DNA from: Oryza sativa Japonica Group
Lineage: Eukaryota; Streptophyta; Magnoliopsida; Poales; Poaceae
Reading direction: 5' to 3'
NCBI RefSeq assembly: GCF_034140825.1
Contig: NC_089037.1
Span: forward strand, 10,366,001 to 10,430,000
DNA length: 64,000 bases
Numbering within the stretch: the stretch's first letter is position 1; every line of letters starts with the position of its first letter. Below the pieces are notes generated by a model, which was given only the letters and a program-made list of their open reading frames with translations, was not told where the DNA came from and did not search any database. The translations under genes and the position numbers were made by a program. Below, one piece after another: positions 1-9,913 of this stretch.

Positions 1-61
1 TTCGAGAGCAACCTTTGCGCATGTTGGGGTCTGCCCTGACACATCATACACATGTTCCTTC
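1..61 (-). CDS. Partial internal exon of an unidentified gene leaving the window on the left
   Basis: Read on the minus strand, a pyrimidine-rich tract ending in TTGCAG (acceptor at 62-64) precedes 61 bases that stay open in one frame. After one phase base the translation begins KEHVYDVSGQTPTCAKVALE. The tract, the acceptor and the open frame together look like a real exon of a gene continuing beyond base 1. I do not recognise the family. A GC-rich, CpG-rich block at about 1395-1690 could be the 5' end of the same gene, but I could not connect the two. Such a short exon can arise by chance, so confidence is moderate. Confidence 0.4.
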
Positions 62-354
62 CTGCAAGGAATGAGAGCAAAGACAATACAGTCATCAGTT
101 AATTGTTGGTAAGTAGCTGCCATAAGGAAAAACTATATTCGGAGCGATTCAATTTTCCTTTTTTTTAAAGATAGAAACCAACTATATTAAGAAATGAGAA
201 ACAGTTAAAACATTAGTCAGCAAGCGCACAGAAAATTGGATTACCAACCAGGTTGGCAAACGCTGCTGATAACTGCAACTGCTCTAAAACAACACAACAA
301 AATGCTCTTGGGTTGCCATTTATAATGAGGAGCAACGTAATATTTTTCCCTAAA

Positions 355-781
355 GGGACCAACTATATATTTGTCGACAAATTTTCTCCTAAAAATTTAA
401 CAGATGTAATTATAATACAATCGTAGTGTAATTACACTGTAACTTATATGTAATTACACTGTAACTTGCATGTAACTACAGTGTAACTTGTATATAAGTT
501 TCACGTAATTTTGAATCGTTAAATCTATTATAGATTTGTTTTGGTGAGGAAGAAAAAAAAAATCACAGCACACACATGTGGAAGGATTTGTTCCCACAAC
601 CTCCATTTTACTGAAATAACATATTACAAAGAGATTTTTGAAAGTTACATACAAGTTACACTATAGTTACAGTGTAATTACATGCAAGTTACAGTGTAAT
701 TACACTACGATTGTACTGTAATTACATCTGTCAAATTTTTGGGAGAAAATTTGTCGACAAATATATAGCAAAATTGTTCCC
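355..781. mobile_element. MITE-like inverted-repeat element, about 430 bp
   Basis: The two ends are inverted copies. The left arm reads GGGACCAA, then CTATATATTTGTCGACAAAT; the right arm is its reverse complement, ending TTGTTCCC. The inner arms also mirror each other through short repeats built on GTAATTACACTGTAACTT. No unambiguous target duplication can be read, because the flanks (TAAA) continue the palindrome. It is a non-autonomous DNA transposon without coding capacity; the superfamily is not resolved. Confidence 0.65.
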
Positions 782-1394
782 TAAATATGCAACATCTTGT
801 TTACAGGTGTTCCAACAATGCAGAGTACATCACGTTCAATGGAACTAATTGCCACTGCCCTTGAATGTCTAAACTGAATTTTGCGCATTGCATGCATATC
901 TATGTGGACTGCAGAGAGCTTAATCAATTTTCTGAACATTCACATGTTTATAGGTAATCAAGTCTTGATTGCATTACACCAATCTAATTCAAAAAAAAAA
1001 AGACATCATGTTAAACTGAATGTCTCATGTTAAACTGAACATGGTGAACCATTTAGGGCATCGGCCGGAAAAGTTATTTAAAAAACATTACGGCATGTTT
1101 GGAGGAAGGGGATTCCAATCCAGATTCCTACCATAAACAAAATCGTAAAAAAAAAAAATCTATAGCAACCCCCTAATACAAAATACGTAGGTAGAGAGGG
1201 CGAGGAAATTAAATCGTGCAACATACGCATCGACGATTGAAGATTGCGGGGGTGGGAAGGAAAGGAGGAGATGAGATTAGATTTGATTACCCTTTCTTGT
1301 ACTGGAGGGAGCCTAGCTGTGGCTTGTTGGTGTGGAGGGGGCCTAGCTGTGGCTTGTTGGTGTTGGGGACGAAGACATTGCGATTGCGGAGGTT
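782..1394. other. Spacer without a convincing gene
   Basis: AT-rich sequence with short A-runs. Open frames here are short and lack codon structure. A plausible intron of the left-edge gene, but nothing specific is visible. Confidence 0.5.
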
Positions 1395-1610
1395 GTAACA
1401 GAGCTTCAGGTGGCTGTTCCTCTTGCAGATATCGGGCCGCGACGCCAACATCTTTATCTTCGAGAGCTGCGACTGCGACAGCATATTTGTGCACCCCATC
1501 CCCATCTTGCGGAGCAAGATCAAGTTGAGCTCCGCCTCCTCCGCCTCCGCCTCCGGCGCCGGCTATTCGGGGCGCTTGCGCTTGCCCTTTCCACGGAGGG
1601 TGCTCATCTC
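1395..1610 (-). pseudogene. Coding-like GC-rich block, possible broken first exon
   Basis: On the minus strand an ATG in good context at 1602-1604 opens MSTLRGKGKRKRPE, then meets a stop. The same frame resumes with an acidic run and a segment including SQSQLSKIKMLASRPD and DICKRNSHLKLCYNL, which has protein-like composition. The base composition (CpG-rich, triplet periodic) matches first exons elsewhere in this window. It may be the first exon of the gene whose exon lies at 1-61, broken by the stop, or a 5' untranslated region. I recognise no family. The plus-strand frame is also open here, so the strand is uncertain. Confidence 0.25.
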
Positions 1611-1703
1611 GGGGGCTTCAAGGAGACGACGCGACGGCGAGAGAGACGACGACACCGAATCGATTTGAAGGAGAGAGACGAGACCAAACCGACCTTTTCT
1701 CGA

Positions 1704-2439
1704 GAGAAAATCTTTTGTGCACGTCTGAAAGTTCACCTAATCCCTTCTGTACCCTTGAATTTTGCTCAATCCCTTATATACCCCTAAATTTTAGTTTGGA
1801 TCCCTTCCATGCCCTTTCCGCTAGTTGACCGTTAGTTGACCGTTAAATTCTTATGAAAAAGTCTATTTTGCCCTTTGGTATAAAGAAGCATATATATAAA
1901 TTAATAGAGTATATTGTTGCAGCATAGAAATTTGTTATATGAGACTATGTTTATGAGATAGTTATGCACCATATTATTTACGATAAATATACTTGTATAT
2001 ATGACATAAAAAATTAATACTTATTTATTAAGTTATTAAAAGATTTTTTTTAGCATATGTGTTCTGATAGTAATAAACAAATTTGTTGTATTACTATGAA
2101 AACACATATGCTACATAAAAGAACTTTTAATAACTATATCATATGTAAAAATAAACTTGTCACAAATAATATGGTGCATCACATATTCATAAATATAATA
2201 ATCCCATCCGATAAATTTTTATATTCCAACAATTTACTTCATTAATTTATTATGTTTCTTCATAGCAAAGGGCAAAATGGACTTTTTCAAAAGAATTTAA
2301 CGGTCAACTAACGGTCAACTAGCGGAAATGGCATGGAAGGGATCCAAAATAAAATTCAGGGGTATGTAGGGGATTGAACAAAATTCAGAGATATAGAAGG
2401 GATTAGGTGAACTTTCATGGGTACATAGGGGATTTTCTC
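1704..2439. mobile_element. MULE-type MITE with long terminal inverted repeats
   Basis: Both ends carry GAGAAAATC in inverted orientation, followed by extended inverted arms of about 200 bp. These include AAGTTCACCTAATCCC and a duplicated TAGTTGACCGT motif on the left, mirrored on the right. The core is AT-rich and non-coding. The nine flanking bases (TTTTCTCGA on the left, TTCTCTGGA on the right) agree at seven positions, as expected of an aged 9-bp Mutator-type target duplication. It sits immediately upstream of the GC-rich block at 1395-1690. Confidence 0.75.
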
Positions 2440-2841
2440 TTCTCTGGATCATCTCTGGTTACATCTCACGCGGACGAGAACGGACGGGAACTGTGGCCCA
2501 CATGTCAGCCTCGGGATCCCGTTTCCGAACCTTCCCTTTTTTTCTCTCGTCCCTCTCTACGACGTCCGTCCGATCCGATTAAATCTCGCACAACGTCGGA
2601 AAACTGAACAAATGGTTAAATATCTCAAAACTGAAAGGGCCACAAGAATCAGCTGTTATAAACTGGCGATTCGACGGCCAGAGCCTTAGAGTGGGCCTCC
2701 TCCTGGGCCCTCCTGGAATCCTGGTCCGTAAAATGGGTTGGGCTGGGAGCCTGGAAATTGGACCAATCTAAGCCCGTTGCGGAGCTTCGTAAATAAGAGT
2801 TGAATTTGTTACTTTGGCAAAAGTAGTGGTTAAATAATAAA

Positions 2842-3235
2842 GGAACAAGTTCATGTGTCGCTCAACTTAGACAATGAATCCGATTTTTGTCCTTCAACTG
2901 AAAAACCACAAGATACAACGGGTCCTTCAACTGTCAAAATCCATAAATCCTAATGCGGTTTGGACGACGGTTTCATCCAACGTAGCGCCTACGTGGCTAA
3001 TTTAACTCGGTCTTCATATGACATGTAACATGAAATAAAATTTAACAATTTAAAGAATAAAACAAATATATGGGTCCACATGTTAGTCAAATCATAAGAT
3101 TAAAAAATAGTAGGGGCCCACCTGTCAGTGGACCTTACTTCCTCCACCTTATTCCCTCTCTTCTCTGTTCCTATCCTGTCAGGGGCCCACATATTTTGTT
3201 TTATTTTTAAAATTCCTTAAATAAATCTCATCTAT
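2842..3235. mobile_element. Truncated MULE related to the Pack-MULE terminal repeat
   Basis: The left end, GGAACAAGTTCAT, followed by a block with AATCCGATTTTTGTCCTT and GCGCCTACGTGG, closely parallels the terminal repeat of the element at 27894-29624. Two inner arms around 3045-3130 and 3180-3225 are inverted copies containing GGGCCCAC and an A/T-rich tail. The outer right terminus is not recognisable, so this is an end-truncated copy. No coding sequence is visible. Confidence 0.65.
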
Positions 3236-3923
3236 AGAACTTATCATCACTACTTCTCAAGTTGGCAAGTTTCTTGCCAGTTGATTGGTCCACATGGACC
3301 TACAAGGTGCTGACACATGAAACAAAGAAAACTGTTGAAGCTAACTAAGCGCTTATGCTCTTTCCTGCTTACAAAAGTACAATAGCAGACTATAAGCCAG
3401 CTGAGAAGATAAATGAGAAGTGAGAAGAGCAATGGGCTATAGATTTTGTGTATATGACATGTGAGACCAAATATTAATAGTGTAGTACATGTTTGTAAAC
3501 AACTATTGTATAAATTAGCTATCAAATTGACTATAGATGAGTTGGAGCTAATAGTTGGCTATACTATTAACTAAACTTGCTAACTAAACTTGCTCAGTGT
3601 CTCTCCTTGCACTTCCAAGGTCTGTAAAATTAACTGAAAAGATCTGGATCTTTCCAATGATTCCAACAATACTAGTACTAAATAGGCGTGACACATTTGA
3701 GAAATGAAAAAATAAAAATTAGACAAAACTAGAAAAATATAATAAAAATACAAAAAACAGATAGTGGTCAAAAGGGAAAAAAGACCAAGACTTTCTTAAA
3801 AGAATCGATAATTCAATATTATCTAGATCCTAAAGATTTCTGAGCATGTATAAATTAAAATAAGTAAATATAGAACACAACTAAAACTATATTTTAACGT
3901 GATGCCGACCCCAGCGACATTGA
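3236..3923. other. AT-rich spacer
   Basis: No open frame with coding character, RNA gene or well-bounded repeat was seen. Confidence 0.5.
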
Positions 3924-4266
3924 GGCCCTGTTTCTTTCAGCTTAAGATTATTATAATCTAGATTATTAAGTCAGATTACTATAAACTAGATTGTTATAAT
4001 CTGTAGTAGAATAAGCGGTTAGTTGTTTCTTTCCTAGATTATTAGAGCCTAGATTATTGGGTTTGTAAGTCTAAAGAGGAAGTGGGGTGGCATGGTGGAT
4101 AATTTTTCACCCAATAATCTGGAAAAAGCTCACCTAAATAAGCTTATCAGATTATAATAAGCTGGGTTTCAGATTATAATAAGCTACTTCAATAAATTGT
4201 CTGTTTCTTTCAGCTTACTCCCAATAATCTGAATTATAATAATCCTGCACTGAAAGAAACAGTGCC
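3924..4266. mobile_element. Tourist-like (PIF/Harbinger) MITE, 343 bp
   Basis: The ends are inverted repeats: GGCCCTGTTTCTTTCAGCTT at the left, and a mirrored arm ending CTGAAAGAAACAGTGCC at the right. They are flanked by the 3-bp direct repeat TGA. A second family member lies at 16836-17133 with the same ends and a TTA duplication. Three-base target duplications and GGCC-type ends point to PIF/Harbinger. Confidence 0.85.
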
Positions 4267-4758
4267 TGAGCCACTCTTACGATTGTAGGTGCCACGCTAA
4301 ATCTAGCCAATGAATTACGGTAACAACTGAAAAATCAAAAACTCTCAAACAGAAGTTCCTAATCTATGCAAGCTACACTCAATTTTTTCACTAAACATCC
4401 ATTTCTTTTTAATACCGTTTTCACAAACATATATGACAATGTTCGATAACCCATACATAACACAATAGAAGCCTAGCAATTAGCATATATTACGATTACA
4501 CGCCAATTCTCAACCCTTGACAAACACAAAATCAAAGAGCCCATTAAAGGGGTTATTTTCAAATAAATTAATATAGAGATTTTACTACAATTAAATTAAT
4601 TATGTAAAAGACTTGAAAATAATTCTGATATAAAGAGTTTTCATAATCCACATGGGTTATAAATTATGAGGCCCGCCAACTGGCGAGCTGATTTCTACTA
4701 TTATCACAAATTCACAAGTGCGCACACACTAGTCAAGACACCCTCTAGCATACACTTA
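4267..4758. other. AT-rich spacer between MITEs
   Basis: No gene, RNA or bounded repeat was seen between the two MITEs. Confidence 0.5.
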
Positions 4759-4993
4759 GGTTGCGTTCGGTACAGGTATTGGGAATTATCCCTAATCCCT
4801 CACGTACATAAAATGAATTTTCTCATTATTGCTTGATTAATTAAGTAGCATTAATAAAAAAATTAAAAATATTTCTAAAAAAATTAAAAATAAATTAATA
4901 CGATTTTCTAAAATACTTTTTTATAGAATTTTTTTTAGTTCAAGAAGTATGCGAGGGAGTAAGTGTTAGAAAAGAGTACTCTCGATCAAACCC
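4759..4993. mobile_element. Tourist-like MITE (GGTTGCGTTCGG family), 235 bp
   Basis: Starts GGTTGCGTTCGGTACAGG and ends GATCAAACCC, with TTA on both sides. The interior is AT-rich and non-coding. Related elements with similar G-rich ends and TTA or TAA duplications lie at 24731-24984 and 37670-37913. It sits about 300 bp past the RPAC1 stop codon. Confidence 0.75.
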
Positions 4994-5294
4994 TTAAAGA
5001 GACGGAAAATAGCAGTAAATCTTTAATCGTACTAAATTCCTACTCACCGGGACCTTGACGTGCAAATCGTAGTGCCTGAATAACAAGTACTGTAAACTGC
5101 AACTAGGGTGCATGGTAAACTGGAACAACAAAAAACCAATGCCGAGCTTTAATTTGTTTCTGTTACAGCAGCCTGATGTAGACAAGATTATAAGAAACAT
5201 TACCAACTCAGCTCTTCGTCAGGAGATAAATCTTAGCACAAACACCCTCCCAACAGAATATAACCGTGAAAAACTACAGTGACCACTAGAGAGC

Positions 5295-8200
5295 TCATGA
5301 CAGTTCAGATATCACTCTCTCGCACTTCTCCTCGAGGATCCTCACAGCCTCTGTGAACAGCATCTCCGGCGGTAGAGCTCCAGTAGACTCAATCGTAACT
5401 AGTGAGGGGGAAAAAAGAAGAAGTGAGTTGAACATGATAACTAGTCTGATGAAGCTACAAATTTGATAAGGGTGTGAAATTCATGAAAAGGTGTAGTACA
5501 ATAACAAATAATCAGGTTGTCACTACTTACAGATGAAGTGGTCTCTGACACGCCGTAGTTCTACTTGTTCCACAGTAGGTCCCATAACTTCCCCAGTAGG
5601 TCCCATAACGCATTGCCTACAAAGGGTGCATGCTCTTGGCCTAGCAACAACCGCTCTCTTTTCCCCTGCATATGGAAAGGGAAGTGGCGATATTAAAGCA
5701 CAGGTAGTAACCATAGCTTGAATTATATGAGTTCGAAGGCTAAAGAGACAACAATGCTTTTGACCTAATGAGACAGTTCCATATTGACCTAATGCTTTTG
5801 ATCTTTTAGCCCTTATTTAGTGCCTTCAAATTTTAGCAGAGCTTCATAAAAAAGTTCTATGCACCTACCATACTGCAAATTTTCATGGGCAGATGTTTGT
5901 TTCCCTGCTTTTATTGTTTGAACTCTGAAAGTCTGAATCAATTCAAAATTCAAAGGACTACCACTCATATTCACTTCTATTGAGGGTTACTTGGAAAGGA
6001 CTTAGGAAGCCTTCAAAAAACCATCATCTTGCTTAAGAAACTTTTTAGAAATTGGGGGTCAACAAGGTGTTCATTAGATAAGAGCTTTTCACATATGCTC
6101 TCAACATGCATAATTTGAAACAAGTTTACATAAATAAAGTGTGTTAATCATGTTCTAGTGATAACTGGTATTATGAGAAGAATTCCTTTGTTGAGTGTCC
6201 AGCGAACACATTAAAGTGACTACAGAGATGGAAAGTTAGTAAATGAATGGCAATATGATGTAACAGGCGTCAAATGGTGAAGACTGGCAAGTCCTAACAA
6301 AAGGCAAGGTCATAGGTGTTTATTATTATGAAAAATTTTGCATTCTCCCCTTAACCTCCTATGAACATCTCCATTCAATCGGACTGGGAAATTTTTTTTA
6401 TAAAAGCATGAGATATACACATTACAGACAGCACGGCTACTTTCTCTTATACTTTTATAGTAAAATAAGTACTCCAGCAGCTTAGGTTTGGCATCGACTC
6501 CCGTACCATCCCAAGATAACAGTGGTAAAATAAGCACACCAACGACTAAGGGAAACAGAAGTTACCGTTTCCCAGGTCTTCGATGTCAAAAACATTGACT
6601 GGGCACTTTGCCACTAGCATCTCTGCATCAGCATCTTTGATTTCTTCACGAAGAACAACCTATGTGATAATATGACACTAAGCCATGAAGATAAAGCAAT
6701 ACGTAGCAACTCACGGTTTTCATAGAAATTCAGCGAAAGAATTTTACCTCAGGGAGCATTCTATACCAAGCTGTAGCAACTGGGGACCACTTGGCATGCA
6801 CTTTTCCTATTCCCTTAACAGCATGTACCTCAAGTTCAATAGCCTAAAATAGAGCCGATTATTAGAAGGCACAAAGGTTTGCAAAGAATAAACCCATGAA
6901 ACATAAGCAAAACATTTTCAGAGTAGCATGTTTCCATGAGAAAATATCTTTACAAAAGTGACTATCAGCATGCACATGAACTCAGGCTTGATGAGTTAAA
7001 CCAAAAAAAAGTATTCATAAAAATAATGGTAAAGCTACATAAGCAGAGGACTCCATGAATTGACTGGATTGAAATCTTCTTTGTATCATGTGGACTCGAC
7101 AAAGCACCTTAATCCAAATAGTAAGTCTAAAATAACAGAGAATATAGCTACCAAGTACTACTATGACTATCATAATAATATCACAGAAAATAACCATAAT
7201 AACAAAGTTACCTGGCCTGGCCCAAGCCTCGCAATAGTTATGTCTTTAAATTTCACACCAAGAGGCTTTTCTAAGATATCCTTCTGGCTTTGGCTGAAGG
7301 AAGTGTACGTCTTTTGTTTGTCCCCAGATTGAGCAGGAGATGCCAAAGGTAGTTGGCTACCTTCTGGCAGCCACTCTAAATCACCAGACTTCACTGTGTA
7401 GTGAAAAAAACTATGTGAAAACTTGATACAGTAGAAAATATCAACCAACCTTCTAGGAAATACAACAGGCTTGTGCTGCTCAGAATTATATAGAAGTACA
7501 ACAAGAGAAATAAGAACAGAATACTTAATTCATCATTGACATGTTTTTGTCTTTACCAAAGTAATTTCTTAGATGATTTATTAGCACAAGAGATCACATG
7601 ATAGACTGTCAAAGCTTTCCGAGTTAAAGCACTGATAACAGAATGGGCATGAATAAGCTGAAGTACCAACAACTAAGGATCCATTATTTGATTCAGTGAT
7701 ATGTGCATGAATGATGAATGGTATCAGACTATCCGCACCAAAGTTTGTTTACGAGGTTGGGTTTTCGTACATGAGATATTATATAATTAATGTACAAGCA
7801 CTAGACACACACACACACACACACACTTTTTTATTTGTATATTACTCTGAACAGTGAAAAGTCTGATTAATGTGGCATCGAAGTAGTTTTTAAATGATTG
7901 AGTTGTCTGTAAGTTTCATAACATATAGGGTGATGTATCAACCGGATAACAAATTGGATACTCCATTTATGTAAGATATGGTTCTTTGAAGATTACCAAC
8001 AGGATCAATCAAATATGGTTATTAAATATTAATTTTATCTGATTGCAAATTGCACATGTAGGGGTCTCCCATGACATGAGGACTATTATCTAACTCAAGA
8101 TAAACCTGTAAACATGATGCTACTAGCTTATTTAGTGAAAGTGAGCAAAATATGACAATTTGTCTTGAAAAGCATTGAACAAACTTGGTTCAGAAGAATA

Positions 8201-9446
8201 TATGTGGAGCAGAATATTGAGAAATAACCACTCCTGTATGACACACATCAGAGGGGCAAAAATCCATTTGGAAAACTTAATAAGATGATTGGAAACTGTA
8301 AAATAGTCTAGGTTGCAGGGAAGTAAGGTACCTGTAAGCCGTGGGGAACCCTTTTTACATGAAACATGGAGTTTGTACACAATAGTGTTTCTTTCAGTTG
8401 GGACATCATTTTCTAAAAAATACAGCGGAAGAGTAAAGCTATTATTCATGTATAATAACCAAGTTACAGACAAGAATTAGAACAATTTAAGTTACAGACC
8501 TGAGATATATTCAAAAAGCCTAGGATCTGCATCAAGTGGAATAAGGCCAAGTCTATGTGAAAGAACTTCATCTGCTATAACTGAGGTATTGTCAGCCATT
8601 AAAACTTTCTCAATTGCCATTGTAGGAACCTGTAAATTCAAAATAACTAAGTACGTGTAGTGAAATGGAACCCCAAATATATGACGTATTAGAAATTTAG
8701 AATACAGCAAACAGCTTCCGCGATGGTACAGATGACAACATGAGCATACCTCTGCTATAAGGATTCTCCGAAAAGCATTAGCCATTGATGCATCAATACC
8801 AATCATATCAAACTCCATATCATCTTCCGTAAGTCGATTTACCACGACTTTAAAGTTTTTGCAAAACTTATCCGCTGAGACACTGTTATCGATTCCCATA
8901 GCAGCAAAAGCACCAGCGTATTGAAAACCTTCAGTCTTTAAACATATAAAACAATAGATTAGGCCTATTGTACACACACTGAAATAATAAACAGCCAATT
9001 TTGTTTCATATAGAACATAAAAAAGAAGATCATAAAGTACGGCCCCTTCAATATCCAATTATCTGAGAATTAATCAATTAGACGCAATCATGCAGTAGCG
9101 TAGAAAGAGTGCTGCCCTATGAGAAATCAGGCTCCTTGAAGAACAAATTATCAGAACGCTTGATTTCCACAGGAAGCAATAGAATCTAACAAGCAAAAAA
9201 ATTAACTGAATAAATATACACACATGCATATATATATATATATATAGGTGTCTGATAATAATTAAAAAAAACTGCGCGGAAGCAAAAGGAAGAGTAGCGT
9301 GGAAGAATGGATACATTTACGGGGGCGTCGCCCTTGCAGACCACACGCGTCCGCTGGACCTCAAGGTGCTCCGGAAGCTTGTTCTTCTCCTCCTGCTTGG
9401 GCTCATCGTCCGTGCCCTTCCTCGATTTCGTCCCCTTCTTCGGCAT
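5295..9446 (-). CDS. RPAC1: DNA-directed RNA polymerases I and III subunit RPAC1 (AC40), nine exons
   Basis: Encodes the alpha-like assembly subunit shared by nuclear RNA polymerases I and III; in the family it dimerises with RPAC2 to nucleate the polymerase. Exons on the minus strand: 9321-9446, 8750-8935, 8500-8629, 8332-8412, 7212-7393, 6748-6843, 6566-6659, 5531-5665 and 5295-5398. The sum is 1134 nt, or 377 residues. The signature [18 protein letters not shown] is created at the exon 2/3 junction and is diagnostic of RPB3/RPAC1 proteins. A CTLCRQC cysteine cluster follows at residues 311-317. A 7-residue tandem duplication ([14 protein letters not shown], residues 318-331) is unusual. 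The start [10 protein letters not shown] is the first ATG and lies 467 bp from the divergent NDUFA8 start. Intron 5 to intron 3 sequences include a CA microsatellite near 7805. Confidence 0.93.
5574..5609 (-). repeat. 21-bp in-frame tandem duplication inside RPAC1 exon 8
   Basis: On the plus strand the unit AGTAGGTCCCATAAC plus six bases (21 bp) is followed directly by a second partial copy of 15 bp. The duplication keeps the reading frame and adds seven residues next to the CTLCRQC cluster. Confidence 0.85.
7805..7827. repeat. (CA)n microsatellite in RPAC1 intron 4
   Basis: About 23 bp of perfect AC dinucleotide repeat in the intron between the exons at 8332-8412 and 7212-7393. Confidence 0.9.
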
Positions 9447-9913
9447 CTTCCCCCTCACCCCTCCTGTTCTCAACAGAGCCTGAGGTGAGGCACCGGAGAA
9501 GGAGAGGAAGTCAGGCGGCGCGCGCCGCCAGCCACAGCAACTAGTCGGCACCGGAGGGGTGGGGCGGCGCTAGCTAGCACAACGCTTGCTGCACGCGAGC
9601 GGCGGCGGCGGCGGCGGGCGGCCGGAGTTGCGGTGAAGTGTGCGTGTGGCGAGAAGGCGTAATATTTAGCGTAGCTCTGTGGGCCAGAATAATATAAAAA
9701 TATGAGGCCGCTAGGTTTGGCCCATATAAGGCCCAACTCGTTCTCCTCTATCGCCACAGTGCAAAAAGCCCACGAAACCACCGGCCACCTGCTCCTCCTC
9801 CTCCTCCTCCCGTCCTCCGTCCTCCTCCTCCACAGTCCTCTCCATCTCCATCTCCGACTTCCTCAGATCTCCAAGGCGAGAAGCCCTCGAGGCCCGCCGC
9901 GCCGCACGCAGGG
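9447..9913. promoter_or_regulatory. Divergent promoter shared by RPAC1 and NDUFA8, with four site II boxes
   Basis: The two start codons are 467 bp apart on opposite strands. Four copies of the plant site II element TGGGCY lie between them: TGGGCC at 9680-9685, GGCCCA at 9719-9724 and 9730-9735, and AGCCCA at 9767-9772. Site II elements are established promoter elements of plant nuclear genes for respiratory-chain and ribosome-related proteins, which fits both neighbours. A GGC repeat and CT-rich tracts mark the two 5' untranslated regions. Confidence 0.75.
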
